Source: Calonectria ilicicola (Eukaryota > Ascomycota > Sordariomycetes > Hypocreales > Nectriaceae). From it: a DNA stretch of 64,000 nt. This document shows positions 45,742-57,728 of the stretch, piece by piece (the stretch's first letter is position 1; each line of letters starts with the position of its first letter). The notes below the pieces were generated by a model. That model saw only the letters and a program-made list of their open reading frames with translations, was not told the origin of the DNA and searched no databases. The DNA is taken from positions 2,418,001 to 2,482,000 of the forward strand of contig CP085827.1 in the NCBI GenBank assembly GCA_020809705.1, read 5' to 3'. The position numbers were made by a program, and so were the translations under genes.

Positions 45742-47742
45742 ATGCAGTTACACAGCGCCTTTCTTTTTTGCGTGCTCATTTTGGAGTCATGCTCAGCTCA
45801 ACTCCTTGCTGGCCTTGGAGGCCTTGGAAGCTCCATTCTCAGCCCTCTCACCCAATCCATCGGTACTCTGCTCAGTGGTTATGGATTAGTCCAGTCCAGT
45901 CTCGGCGCATTGGGAGGTGTTTTAGGAAACCAGCAGCAATTTGACTACATCATTGCGGGCGGTGGTACGGCAGGAAACGTTATTGGCACTCGCCTGGCCG
46001 AGGCCGGCTTCAGTGTTGCCATCATTGAGGCAGGCAACTTTATGGAAATCGCGAAACCTGTGCTGAGCACAACTCCCGTCGGCGACATCATCGGTGTAGG
46101 CGGAAATATGGGCGACTCTATCTCTACTGTCGACTGGGTATTTCAGACCGAACCTCAAGCCGGAGCCAACAACCGTCAGATCCACTATGCTCGCGGCAAG
46201 TGTCTCGGCGGGTCCTCGGCCCTGAATTTCATGCTCTACCACCGAGCCACAACTGGAACATATGATCGCTGGGCCGATCTTGTCGGCGACGACAGCTACC
46301 GGTTGGTTCCGTTGGCCAGTTGGAGTGGAACATTTCCCGATCGCTAACAGAATCCTAGACTTGCTAATCTTCAACCATACTTCCAAAAGAGTGCCAACTT
46401 CACACCTCCCAACACCCAAAAGCGCTTCGCCAACGCAACTAGCCAGTGGAACACAGCCGATTTTGCATCAAGCGCAAACAGCGGCCCCATTCAGGTGGGC
46501 TACACTAACTATGTATCGCCATGGGCAACTTGGTTGGAACAGGGATTGATTGCTGCCGGTCTAAAACGAACCACGAACTTCAACCAAGGTCAACTTCTCG
46601 GTTTTCATTACTCACAGACAACAATCAAATCGACCACTGCGACTAGAAGCTCTTCCACCGAGTACATCTACAAGGCCAAGAGTGAGGGACTGTCAACTCT
46701 AAAGGTATTTACAAACACTCAAGTCAGCAAGGTTCTTTTCGACAGCAACAAGAACGCTACCGGAGTCACTGTCAACTATCTTGGAATTTCTTACACGTTG
46801 AAGGCAAAGAAGGAGGTGATTCTTAGCGCAGGAGCATTCCAGTCGCCACAGCTCTTGATGGTTTCCGGTGTAGGACCAGCAGCAACATTAAAGAGCTTCA
46901 AAATCCCCATCGTTGCCGCGCTCGAAGGCGTTGGACAAAACATGTGGGATCACATCTTTTTCGGACCGACCTATCAAGTCAACTTCCCCACCCTGAATGC
47001 ACTCCTTAGCAACCCCACGAAGCTCGCCTCGGGACTCGCGCAGTACATTGCATCACAAGACGGCCCGGTTAGCTCCAACATTATCGAATTCCTCGGATGG
47101 GAGAAGCTGCCAGCCCAATATCGCACCAACTTTTCGCCTGACACCACCGCCGCGCTCGCCAACTTCCCCGACGACTGGCCCGAAGTGGAATACCTCGGCG
47201 CCAATGCATTTGCCGGAGATTTGAACTGGCCCCTCCTACAGCAACCTCTGAACGGAAAGCAGTATGCCACTATTCTCGGAGCCATGGTGGCCCCAATCTC
47301 GCGAGGCAATATCACCATCAGGTCCGCGTCGGGACTCGACAAGCCCGTCATCAACCCCAACTGGCTCACGGCAAAGGCGGATCAAGAAGCTGCGGTTGCA
47401 TGGTACAAGCGAATGCGAGATGTCTGGCAGACTTCGCCACTGCAATCCATCACCATCGGAGACGAGTACTGGCCTGGTTCCGGCAACAGCACGGACGCCC
47501 AAATCCTGGACCTTATTCGCAACTCGCTCATGACAGTTTGGCACGCGGCTTGCACCTGCAAGATGGGCATGGCGAACGACAGCATGGCTGTTGTGGACAG
47601 TAGCGCACGCGTATTCGGGGTTCAGCGCCTCAGGGTCGTTGATGCCAGTGCCATGCCGATTCTTCCACCGGGTCACCCACAAAGCACTATCTACGCCCTG
47701 GCGGAGAAGATTGCAGACAACATTGTTAACAGACAGGGGTAG
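45742..47742 (+). CDS. Secreted GMC oxidoreductase (aryl-alcohol/glucose oxidase-like)
   Basis: Exons 45742-46301 and 46359-47742 (57-nt intron with CGCTAAC branch) give 647 aa. Signal peptide at residues 1-20 (FLFCVLILESCSAQ). The ADP-binding motif FDYIIAGGGTAGNVIGTRLAEAG begins near residue 72 and ends in the acidic IIEAG. GMC signature 1 is ARGKCLGGSSALNFMLYHRA and signature 2 is GAFQSPQLLMVSGVGP. The active-site pair is His582 (TVWHAACTCKMG) and His626 (GHPQSTIYALAE). Enzymes of this kind oxidise alcohols or sugars with FAD and often release H2O2 outside the cell. Between the signal peptide and FAD domain lies a Gly/Leu/Ser-rich stretch of about 45 residues that is longer than usual. Exact substrate unknown. 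Confidence 0.93.
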
Positions 47743-48172
47743 GGATATTAATGGCTAGGGAGAAGGGTTTAATACATTTAATTTGTGTTAGTATAATCAG
47801 GGCTCGCTCAATCTGGTCAACCGAGGGGCATTTGTGCATGCAATTATTTTCATACCATTAGGGTTAATTTATTTCATATGGCTAAAACAAATATACAATT
47901 TTTTCTGGTACTTTTTTTTTTAATATGCTTTCCGAATGTCCTTGTTTCATATTTATGTGATTTATATCATACTCGGGTAGCTGTCAATCTTTGAGCGGGA
48001 GGCACGGCCGTTTCATTTGATACTGCCAGTGCTAACCGACACTAGCAGTTTGGCAAGCTGTCACTTCAATGATAGGCTTATTGGATGTTTTTATTGATGT
48101 TTTGATTGAATACAATCTTTTTTCATCATTGAGAAAGTCATTATACAGATGATCAAATGTTGTTGGTTGTGA
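47743..48172. other. Intergenic
   Basis: AT-rich 3' flank of the GMC gene; no gene seen. Confidence 0.5.
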
Positions 48173-48451
48173 ATGGAGGGAGTGGTTAGACCCGCAGCAA
48201 CACTGGTTCTATTGGCGTTGGCTGACCCTTCTTATGCGGAAGACGCCACCCTGCCTCTGAAGCTGGCAGGACAACACGATTCTGAAAGACCAATCAAGGC
48301 TTCCAGGCCGACTACAGGCTCATACAACATGTGTAGTATCGTTACATTTGAGGACGGATTCAGAGTTATTGTCCACTTCCCTATCCTAGGTCCAAGCAGA
48401 TTTCGGTTGGAAAAGACATCTCACGATGCATCTCGAAAGCTCAGTCGCTGA
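48173..48451 (+). pseudogene. APH-family phosphotransferase relic, 5' fragment
   Basis: The frame carries GSYNMCSIVTFEDGFRVIVH and FPILGPSRFRLEKT, the N-lobe opening of fungal APH-type (aminoglycoside-phosphotransferase-like) kinases, then stops at TGA 48449-48451. The middle of the domain is missing here; the C-lobe reappears at 50293. Together they mark one gene split and decayed. Confidence 0.6.
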
Positions 48452-49149
48452 AAATTTGGAACCCTTAGGTCTTGGTCACTGTCAAAGGCTGGGTATGAGC
48501 CTCGTTATGGAGGCAAGCGCCATGGTCAATCGGCTCTATGAAGCATTGATGCCCTCGTTGCAATACTATGGGCCGAGATTCGCTGCGAATTAGACACTGC
48601 GTAGGACATTGCAAATGTTTTTCTTGCAGAAGCTAATTTGATCATTTGCCTAGTAATCTTCGTTTCAACAGAATGCTCCCGACAGTGTTATCAGGATCGA
48701 ACGGACGCTCTCAAAAACCCTCGGTATTTAGAAACGTATCTCTAATTACATATGCATTTTTACTCTTATTTTGTACGGGTGATGTATACAACTTACCCGT
48801 ACATATGGGGCTAGGCTTGAAACTCGGCTGTCACTATTCAAACAGTCGCTGTCACACAGGAAGAGCACCTTTTCCCTGGGGACAAAGATCAGTGATCAAA
48901 GGAGCCGACTGTCAAGGTCTTGAAGGCCACATCATCAGATAAAAGAAGCGCCAGTGGTAAACTAAAGCTCGAAGCTTGCCTATACTGCAACAATAGCTTG
49001 GTTCAAATTAGCTTATTTGACAAAATTAGCGATAAGGGTGGTGTAGTTAGGTTTTGCTGAGCTATCGATAATCATTTTGTTCTTGGCTAAGGCAGTTTGT
49101 GCTAGTAGGGACTTATTATATTAGTTGGGGTTTTATTATGATAGAAGAA

Positions 49150-49400
49150 GTAAGATTTAAGATTGGTAAAATATAGTATTATTTATAAAGTAGTTTTTAG
49201 AGAGGGATATATACTTATTTAATGTTTTAAAATATTAGGATAAAAAAAGAAAAGTTTATTAATATAATTAATTTATTTTTAAATTAAAAATATAATATTT
49301 TAAAAATTTAATAAATAAATAAAAAATATTTTTAATATATTATTTAATAAATAAAATTATTTATAAAACTTTTATAAATAAATAGAATTATTTGTAAGGC
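49150..49400. repeat. AT-rich, RIP-like decayed block
   Basis: Nearly pure A/T, with many TAATA/ATTTA words and long runs without C or G. No gene. It lies next to the AT-mutated repeat copy and inside the split APH pseudogene. Confidence 0.7.
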
Positions 49401-49535
49401 CTTAGTTAGTGTATACAATCATTAATTTATATATTTATTATTTAAGTATTTAAAGTAGACCAGGAGGTTTATATATATAAATAACAGCGAACAAGCACAA
49501 ACTTTCTTCTTTCTTAAAAAGTGCCCTTACATTTA
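49400..49535 (-). repeat. Dispersed repeat, AT-mutated copy (copy B)
   Basis: Reverse-complement match to 13069-13203. Differences are almost only transitions, nearly all towards A/T in this copy, the expected footprint of RIP. It abuts the codons KAKLN of a truncated gene. Confidence 0.8.
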
Positions 49536-49599
49536 GCTTCGCCTTCTTCTTGCGTGAAGACTGCCGACCTGGCGTGGACCTTTTTGGTGTTGACGGCAT
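49530..49599 (-). pseudogene. Truncated paralog of the 27.6-28.8 kb orphan
   Basis: From ATG 49599 the minus strand reads MPSTPKRSTPGRQSSRKKKA and a few more residues, similar in kind to MSMSKRSVSPGESSHSNKKI of the intact orphan. Coding sequence then runs into the dispersed repeat. The region to its right (49600-50000) resembles the orphan's promoter. Only the start of the gene remains. Confidence 0.5.
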
Positions 49600-50292
49600 G
49601 GCAAGGAACAGGGAACCAAAATAAAAGAGATAATGTGGTAAGCCAGTAGAAGAGGAATCTGGGAACCAAAGGTAAGCTTGATTTTCAAGAATCGTGGTCG
49701 AATCGGAGGCACAGGCAAAGTTGCATGGGAGCACAGCTTGGGCGAAAGTATGATGAAGCTATCAAGTGGAAACAAGGCGGAGAAACCAAAGGAATAAGGA
49801 AAGTGAAGTAACCTGAAAGCTGGAACCTGTGTTTGCCTAAATCCCTTAGCGTCAGGTGCTCATAATGAGCCTAATGGGATCTATCCAGACACAAACAAAC
49901 GCCCCAACATAGCTCACGTGATAACACCGCAAAGACCAGGCACCTGCAACAGGTCCCTGGAGCTGGATTTGAATTAATTCACAGTAAATACGCCTACTAC
50001 GCAAAGTGCTGCATGGGTCCAGTACATGATTTCTTGTCACGTTTAGTATTTGCTATTATTATATCCCTTCGATAAGAAATAGGAATAGCAAAGAATGAGC
50101 TTAAAGTTTCTCTGTATCCCAAATGTTAATACCAAACTCTGGGGCCATAATGTTAGAGCTATGAAAGGTTCAATTAGGATTATTGCTAAAAATACCTGAC
50201 TTATACGTTTCCAGGTTATAAATGCCCAATAGTCTAGTTAATAGGGGCTTGGTTGCCTAGGACTTGGACCTCATAGATGCATTAGACATATG

Positions 50293-51029
50293 ATGAATGA
50301 GCTCGCTCGAGCCGGAAATTTTCCACCAAAGGAATTCGCCCAAAAAAGCCTCACGAATGCATCACAATACTTTCAGGAACTTGCCCAGTAGCAATTTGTT
50401 CATTTCAAATATCAGTGTGATAACGCAGTACCTGATGAAGCCGACTGTCGCAAAAAAGCACATTGCTCGGTGCCTCTTTTGCAGCATTGCTGGTCAGATT
50501 CGTTACTAAAAGGGGCCCTTTCGCCTGTATTTCGATGGCTTTCATCCCTCGAATGTAATTGCCACTATGGAATCAAATTTCAGCGTCAAAGGTGTCGCCG
50601 ACTGGGAGTATACGTATGTTGCGCCCGCGGAGTTTTCCCATGCAGCCCCGTGGTGGTTACTGTTTGAGAGTCCCAAGACTTGGGAGTCCGACTTGAAATA
50701 GTTCTCCATTTGATTCGAACACCACCTACAGCTTTCCTACGCGTCATGAAAGAAAGAGAGGATAAAAAAATGAAAGGATGAAAGGAGGCACGATGGAGGA
50801 ATCGAATAGGCTATCGAAGCACATGGCAAATTCAATGAATAACGATGTGTTTTGGCTTTCTCTTGCAGCAAGAAAGAGCTTCATGTTCGATGACATACAT
50901 TGTCAGTTTATGGATGAGGTGTTTCATGGTCTTCGTGGTACATTTGAGGATCGGATATCATTTGCCTTGATGGATTTGTGTAGGAAAAGATGCAGCAGGC
51001 TCAGGAGAATTAGTGGGATTAACATGTAA
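50293..51029 (+). pseudogene. APH-family phosphotransferase relic, 3' fragment
   Basis: From 50293 the frame MNELARAGNFPPKEFAQKSL is typical of the linker before the APH C-lobe. It meets a TAG in LAQ-stop-QF, a frameshift in an A run after DCRKK, and a TAA before KGPFRLYFDGFHPSNVI, which is the catalytic-loop region (family: FRLxxDDxxPxNxxV, with Gly at the second Asp). Then follow VADWEYTYVAPAEFSHAAPW (the metal-binding D-W-E block), a TAG at 50698-50700, and, in a further frame, FWLSLAARKSFMFDDIHCQF. At least three stops and one or more frameshifts make it non-functional. Confidence 0.75.
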
Positions 51030-53758
51030 TCTTAAACGAAATAATGGATGATTGATTGATATATAGGAAGATTAATAGGAATTTATTTCGAGGAATTATA
51101 ACAGATCTGATGTATACGCTGGCGATATCCAAATCATTGAACGGGAGGGGTTGACGAGAGCAAGCCATCCTTGTCAAGGGATGGGCTGAAGCACCCCGCA
51201 GGTGGCGCATCCCCCCATGTTGGTTCCCTCCAAGTTCCCTCTCTAGATGGGATGAAGGACATTCTGGATGATGCTACGCAATCACAGTGGATGCTTTAAC
51301 TTGTTAATCCAACTCTTGTCATGGAAAAAGATTAGCATGGCAATTATAGCGTCAAAAAAATGCAGAGTCAGCAGATATCAATATGAATGCAGAAAGTCTT
51401 TGCTCGGGAGCAAACTTTAACCTGGCCAAGTAGTGAAAAATTGAACGGTTCATGAGGAAATCGAGGTAATTAATTATGGTCACAAGGAAAATTGGGTCAG
51501 CATGTTTCCCTTCTATTGGGTGTAGATTTATGGACGAATCATTTTCCGAAGCCCATCGGGTCTCGTGCGTATGTTATGGTCCGTAGTTAAGGGGGTAATC
51601 CCACCATTCATGGTATATCCTTAGTTCCAGGTGATAGCTGGGGCTGTAGTGTGGATCAGGGGAATAGCGCTAAAGAGCTTCGACTAGGTCTGTGTTTCGG
51701 GTGAAGCCGTGGAGCCAAGGCATCCCTGCGGTTCTAGCAGTTTGATCAAAGACATTTTACGATCAAGTTTAATTTTCAGGATCGATACAACGGTGATTTT
51801 ATATTAAATCAAAAACATATTTCTTTCTAAGCCGATGGAATACACGTAATAGTAATATTCAAGCTATTGTTCGCGGCATCTTGGATGAGGCTGGCTTCAT
51901 TTCTCATCAAAATATCCCCACCTCACCCTATACCAACGGTGAGCACAGGCCAGCGAAGGACGTTGGAAGGCGGACGAACCCGGCCATAGCGCATCTGAAA
52001 CGCCGGCTGGACGCAAGAAAAAGTATCCATCATTTCTGGTGAAGATCATTCGTGAACCTGGCATCTCCGGCGTATCCTTACACTTGGAGTGAGCAATTGA
52101 GTTGGCATCCCTGCATGTTCCTGGCCATTGATGGAGGATGAACCCGGACCGAGGGGAACGATTTTGTCCACTGGAAAAATATTTGAGACTCTTCACATCT
52201 AAATTTAGCCTGGCGATTGATTTCCTGGTAGTCCGTAGAGCAATCTCGACGGAGGAAATTGGGATCTGCTTTGGACAGGCGCAATTGCACGTCTGTCCTC
52301 CGTTCCTCCGTATAGGGAGCTTATGGAACTAGAGCTCAGCGGAACCTGAATTTTCCCCGGCGCGCCGTCTCTGTATCTTTACTGATGGTAGTTAGCTGAA
52401 GCCTTCTGGACAGGGGCTCTCCAGTTACGCTAGATCTCCCGATTAATCGTCGATCTTGGTGTACTTTAGCGTTAAGGCCGTTGCCCCATTCTATTTAGCC
52501 TCATCTCGCTGTGTAGAATAAGACATTTTGGAGAAAACGACTGCTGCCCAGAATTGAGAAGCAAATATGTATCATGGGACACGTTGTGACGACAAATGTA
52601 GCAGCCACTGCTCGCCTGGAGAGTCGGCTGCGTCATTGGCCGAAGCGTTTGTGGGATTTTGCCTCGGCATGAGCGAGAAAAAAAAAAGAAGCATGTCAAC
52701 TACAGCCTAGTACGGAGCAATGTAGAAGCCCGCGTCCCTTCATTTGTCTGAGCGTGGGTTTGGCCTGGCGCTTTGGGGATAGTGGCCAGCCACTTGGGCA
52801 ATAATTTCCACCAGAGTCACGTGCTGAGGCTGGCGCGGATACTGTCAAATGTGAAACTAGTTGGAGATTGAACTCGAGTGCCAAAATTATTGAGGACCCT
52901 TTCCTCGTAATCAACAATGACAGCGCACAAGCCCACCCCTGCCACGGTTTCTGTTCCGGCGGAGACAGTTGTGAAGTGCTTGGCGAGCGGATAATATGCA
53001 CGCAATAGGGGTGGGTGGAAGAAGGATAAAAAAAAGAAAGTAAGAAAGAAAATAAGAACACAGACGCAAAGACGTTGGACGAGGCTTGCAACGGTCTGTA
53101 CATGGTTGAACAAGGGTCTTTTTTTTTTCTCATGATACGAGTTTCGTAAAGCACCGGCCAATTGGCTTTGTCGCAAGGGGTCTTTTTCGCCGAGATTCAG
53201 CTCGAGTTGAAGTCTTGTTCGGCGACGCTCAAGGCCGCTCGAGCGCAGGGCCCGTCTGTGCCCGCTGTTTTACAAAGCACACTTGGTGTGACGCTGCAGC
53301 AAATTGTCCAGGGCACACAGGGCGCAGATGCACGGCAGCAAGGCGCTAAAACGGCCGTCGAATCCTTCGGACAAGCACGGGGCTCTGCTGCACGCACGAG
53401 CTGGGCTGAGCTGAGCTGGTGATAGATAATAAGCTGCGTCCCATTCCCAAGATGCGCGCGCCGCCCGTCGAACGTCGTCGTCTTTAGGCACTCACGAACC
53501 AACCGGGCCTGGTTTGCCCCCCCCCCAACACACCCTCGTTTCTTTGGCTTTTTTCTTTGATTTGATGTTTTAGTGTGGTTTTTTATTTTTTTGTTTCCTC
53601 ACTTTCTCTTCGCTTTTTTGGTTAGGACATGCAGGTCGCGTCCCCCGTTCTCTGTCCTTTACTGCTGCTGCTGCTGCTATTGCTGCGCTGCCATCACTAC
53701 CACCACCGCTACCACCACTATCGACACCATTGATGCTGCTGCTGCTTCTCACAACAAC
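51030..53758. other. Intergenic, 2.7 kb
   Basis: No supported gene. The right third is the likely promoter and 5' UTR of the CRIB gene: pyrimidine tracts, a nine-C run at about 53518-53526, and CTG/CAC trinucleotide runs at 53655-53720. The T-rich 5' leader gives a spurious hydrophobic N-terminal extension in frame with the next gene. Confidence 0.5.
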
Positions 53759-56026
53759 ATGCCACCAACAACATCAAAATCAACAATATCCGCAGAGGTA
53801 AAGCATGCACCTACCTCTACCTCGCAGGCCGCCACCACCACCAGCGCTGCCGCCGCCGACGATGACGACGAATACGCCGCTAGCCCGCTCTATTCCATCT
53901 TCTGTGGCTGTCTTGGAAAAAGGACCAATCACAAATCAGCGCCCCGGACGGTGCGCACAGACGGTCAGGGCGGCGGCTCATGGCCCGAGGGGTTCATCAG
54001 CGCCGCCGACCAGGGCTCCGACAAGGGCCCGAAGGTGGTCCATGAAACAACCACCACCGACAAAGCGTCACACCACAATGTGCCTCCGACAAAAAAGACC
54101 CCTGTTCAATCCAAGAAGGATACCAAATCCAAGTCCAAGCCTGCATCTACTACACGCCCAAAGATCTCGCAGCCCTACGACTTTCGCCATGTCAGCTCCG
54201 GCACCCCCTTCGCCGAGCCTACCACCACACAAGTCCAGCAGCTTCCTCCTGCTCTGATGCGTGGTCAGCGCCTCTACCGAGACCTGGAGCTTAGGAACTT
54301 CTCACCACCATCCGAAACTCATCCCTCATCAAATTTGTTTTCCTTCTCCAAGAAGACCCCCAATAATTCTCCCGTCTTGGGCCAAGACGATGACAAGTCA
54401 CTTAAAAGAAGCAAATCCATGCCTCCTCCGCCCAAGTTCCGAAGAGAACCTGACAACGAATCCGCTTCAGCATGGGCTTCCTTCTTTTTACCCACCTGGC
54501 CTGCCAAGCCTGAAATGGGTCACAGAAGGTCGACTTCTGCATCATTCATTCTTGAAACCTCCCAGAGTCCCGTTCCTCAACTCAATAACCGAAGCATTTC
54601 CGCCTTGTCATTCCACGTGCCTCGCAAACCACTCAATGAGGGAGGGAAAACAAACTCCATCATTTACGAGAATGGAACTCCCCTAAAGTCCATTCCCCAC
54701 GTGCTTAATCACTCCAAGTCTTGCACCGAGTTGAGTTCCGAGACTGCGAGCGAACAGGATATTACTACCAGCTGGTATATCCCCGAGAAGAAAGTCTTGT
54801 TGCCAGGACAGGGACGTCATTATAATAGACATGACCCCGCCCCATCTTACTCGGCATGCGCATCTGATTCCAAGACGCCGAGCAACTGGGTTGCTGCCCA
54901 CGATACTATTTACGAAGAGAAGGAATCTTTAACCCCAACAAATGTATATGGACAGTCAAAATCATGTACCGCGTTGTTGGATATCGACACCGTGACTGAG
55001 TCTGTTGATGAGTCCGATGTTAATGAGAAGAAGGTCTTGCTACCAGGGCCTCCCGCTGCCCATGATCCCGCGCCATCCTACTCAGCCTGGGATTCCAAGA
55101 ATAATTGGGACTCTAAAACTGCTTGGGACTCCAAGACTGTCACCAAGAAGCCCGTTACCGAGTCTACTCACGGGGATAAGATTACCCCACTGTCTCAGTC
55201 CAATATCCGTGGCCACTCTCGATCTCACACGGCATCCGACTTTAGAACCTCGCGGGAAATCTTTCTCGCTAGGAATAACTCTAGGAGGATGTCGCGAAAG
55301 GGCAGCGTGAGCGATGTCAAACGACAAGCTTTACGCAGGAGCAGATCATCTACGGCGAGTCAATTGAACGACACTGCGCTCAGTGAGTATTCAAGCATTC
55401 AAGCAAACGTCGCCAGCTTTTCTAACCAAGATCTTTTAGGACTAGAATTGTCTACTGTTCCTTTACCGTCAACCAACAGCGTGGTGGTACCTTACCGATT
55501 TAAATTTCAACCCCAGCGCCAAAGTCTGTTCACTGTCAAATCGCATACTCGTAGAAACAGCGAGATAAGCAGCAGTGTCGACAGCATGATCCCACGAGCC
55601 CAGTCACCACCGTCGGAATTCGGACTGCGCGGGACAGCGCTCCGGGCGCCTCCGGGACCTAGATCTCCGGCTGGAAAGAGGAAGTCGTTCTCTCAAGTAG
55701 CTAGCTGGCTCTTCTCTAGTAGCGAGACGAGTAGATGCTCCAGCTTCATGACCGATCCCGTCGTCACTCCTCTTACTCACCCGGCCGTGGTCAACAAAAA
55801 GATATTCCCTACCCCAGCCCATTTACTCAACCGGCGCTTCAGCGACGGTTCAATGGCTCCATCCGCCACCAATTGGAGTACAGACGATGACCGAACCATT
55901 CAATCTGTTTGGTCGTTGACTGGCACCTCGGTTGGCATGGGCAGAGACTTTTTCGTTCCTCGAAGCTTCCCAGCTGACCGGAAACGCTACTCTACTCCGC
56001 TGACCACCATCGGGGCGGCAGTCTAG
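53759..56026 (+). CDS. CRIB-domain (Rho/Cdc42-binding) disordered protein
   Basis: The frame opens further upstream, but I start at ATG 53759 (MPPTTSKSTI), because the earlier part is a T-rich, Cys-run leader typical of UTR. Unspliced it gives 755 aa. A 57-nt stop-free segment at 55383-55439 (GTGAGT...CTAAC...TTTTAG) is probably an intron; removal gives 736 aa. Residues 136-145, ISQPYDFRHV followed by SSGTPF, match the CRIB core (IS-x-P-x-x-F-x-H) that binds GTP-loaded Cdc42/Rac. The rest is Ser/Thr/Pro-rich, low in order, with repeated S-K-S-C-T and EKKVLLPG-DPAPSYSA units and many R-x-x-S phosphorylation-like sites. CGCLGK near residue 50 could be lipid-modified. It is probably a cortical polarity or cytoskeletal adaptor. 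Confidence 0.8.
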   Translation: MPPTTSKSTISAEVKHAPTSTSQAATTTSAAAADDDDEYAASPLYSIFCGCLGKRTNHKSAPRTVRTDGQGGGSWPEGFISAADQGSDKGPKVVHETTTTDKASHHNVPPTKKTPVQSKKDTKSKSKPASTTRPKISQPYDFRHVSSGTPFAEPTTTQVQQLPPALMRGQRLYRDLELRNFSPPSETHPSSNLFSFSKKTPNNSPVLGQDDDKSLKRSKSMPPPPKFRREPDNESASAWASFFLPTWPAKPEMGHRRSTSASFILETSQSPVPQLNNRSISALSFHVPRKPLNEGGKTNSIIYENGTPLKSIPHVLNHSKSCTELSSETASEQDITTSWYIPEKKVLLPGQGRHYNRHDPAPSYSACASDSKTPSNWVAAHDTIYEEKESLTPTNVYGQSKSCTALLDIDTVTESVDESDVNEKKVLLPGPPAAHDPAPSYSAWDSKNNWDSKTAWDSKTVTKKPVTESTHGDKITPLSQSNIRGHSRSHTASDFRTSREIFLARNNSRRMSRKGSVSDVKRQALRRSRSSTASQLNDTALSEYSSIQANVASFSNQDLLGLELSTVPLPSTNSVVVPYRFKFQPQRQSLFTVKSHTRRNSEISSSVDSMIPRAQSPPSEFGLRGTALRAPPGPRSPAGKRKSFSQVASWLFSSSETSRCSSFMTDPVVTPLTHPAVVNKKIFPTPAHLLNRRFSDGSMAPSATNWSTDDDRTIQSVWSLTGTSVGMGRDFFVPRSFPADRKRYSTPLTTIGAAV

Positions 56027-57728
56027 GAGAGTGAAACCCACCATTCATTTCCTCTCAGTCCCTTCCTCGCCTTTGCTCTACTCCATCTCATTCCATCATT
56101 TTTTTTTATCTTCTCCCCCGCCGTAACTGGCCCCTTTTGCTTTTTACCGTATTCAAGGCGCCTGCTTAGGCATAGTGATACCCCTGTGCAGTATGGTACT
56201 TTTTCTTTTTTGAGTAATTTCTGGTTGCATAAAGCGAGTTTCGTCATTGAACGCCATGATTATGGTTAGGTTTCCCATGAATCGTGGGTAAAAAATCATT
56301 CCTTGAGCTAAACGAAGCTCAGTTTTCACTTTACGAGTCTATGTACGCATATAATCGAGGCCATGTAATGAAAAACAAGTATATAGCCAAAAGCCTACAA
56401 TGTATTTTGCTTTCCAAAACCCGTTGTGTGTAATGACAAGGACTGAAAACTCATTGATATAATCATGCGACAGTAATGTCCATTGCATACGTTAGAACCA
56501 ATAATGACAGGGCATTTAAAGCCGGTAGTTTCCACTTTAGGCACTATCAATGTTGGTTGGTCTCACTGATTTGATCACCAATGGCTTTAAAGGAATCAAT
56601 GAGCCCATTGCAGTGCTGTGGGTTCATATTTGTCACGAACTGGACACTGTGCCGCATGGCGAGAAGGGAGCGGTTCGGGCAGCTAAGTGGTGCCTTGAAA
56701 ATGAGGAACCGGCTTCAATCTTGGTGATGACAACAAGTGGTGCTCCATTTTCATTCTGGAAGGTCTCACGTTCAGATCAGGGTTCGGATCCCTTGTATGG
56801 TGCTTAAACCCAAAGCGATGAAGGCCAATACATCGGTATGATTAATCTCAAGCCAGCTTGTTTACAAAATTTGCGGAAAAGATTAAACGAGCGCTGAAAA
56901 AGAACCTCCATGCAGGAGCTTAATGAAGTTTTTGATTTGCTTGTTGATGATAGGATCTAACTACTTGAAGTAAATTAGACTTGCGGCCTCTTTTAAGAGC
57001 TGAATGAATACGACAAACGTCGATCTTGGAGAAAAAAATGCGTCTATTTACTCCTTTTCGCTAGCCCAGCATGAATATGAGGTGAGAATGTTTCTTGAGG
57101 TAGACCATTTAATTAGAGTCTTGCTGCGCACACACATACATTTCGCTAGGTGCACACATCAAACTACTTAGCTGGGGCTTTTCTGGGAAATCCTAAGACA
57201 GTCCAAAGAAAGTACTAAAGCCCTAATTTATTTTTATCATAAATAAGTCTAGAAATATATATAAAATTATTTATTTTATTCTTATTTCTTTATTTTGATG
57301 TTAAATTCAGGTGCCTTATGTGTGCGCGCAGGAATACTCTTTAATTATTCGCCAGGTAATATTAGCTTCGAGAGAATGTTCTCAAAGTGTCGAGCTAACA
57401 CTCCCAAAACCCTCGACATAGTGTACAAGTACACTCCCAATGATACAGCTTCTTCTGCTTTTGTTATTATAGGTGATGGATATAGCCTACTCACATTGAT
57501 AGTTTATTGACTAAAACATTGATAAGTCTAGGCTTAAAGATTGGTAACCATTATGTAAATACTTGCAAATAACTGTGGGGATTACTGGCTTGGGATAATT
57601 AAGATCGGAGCAATGAAGTATCTGGCCAAGAGATCACTATATATTTTGTTTTCAAGCGACAATCGCCTCTCTCTTTCAAACCTTTGCCATATTGCTTGAA
57701 CAGTAATTGCCATTTTAATATCTTTGTA
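56027..57728. other. Intergenic, 1.7 kb
   Basis: No supported gene. It has the CRIB gene 3' flank and an AT-rich island at about 57225-57300. The short frame 56550-56807 has no recognised features. Confidence 0.45.

Noticed and set aside
41421..47742. Secondary-metabolite cluster (secreted protein, AKR, GMC oxidase)
   Set aside because: No synthase, terpene cyclase, P450, transporter or pathway regulator is present; the enzymes are common singletons.
53573..53758. N-terminal extension of the CRIB protein with a membrane-like segment
   Set aside because: Encoded by T-rich and CTG-repeat leader sequence; gives runs of Phe, Cys and Thr. ATG 53759 is the better start.
56762..56795. tRNA B-box-like word (GGGTTCGGATCCC)
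   Set aside because: No A box, anticodon arm or matching acceptor stem around it.
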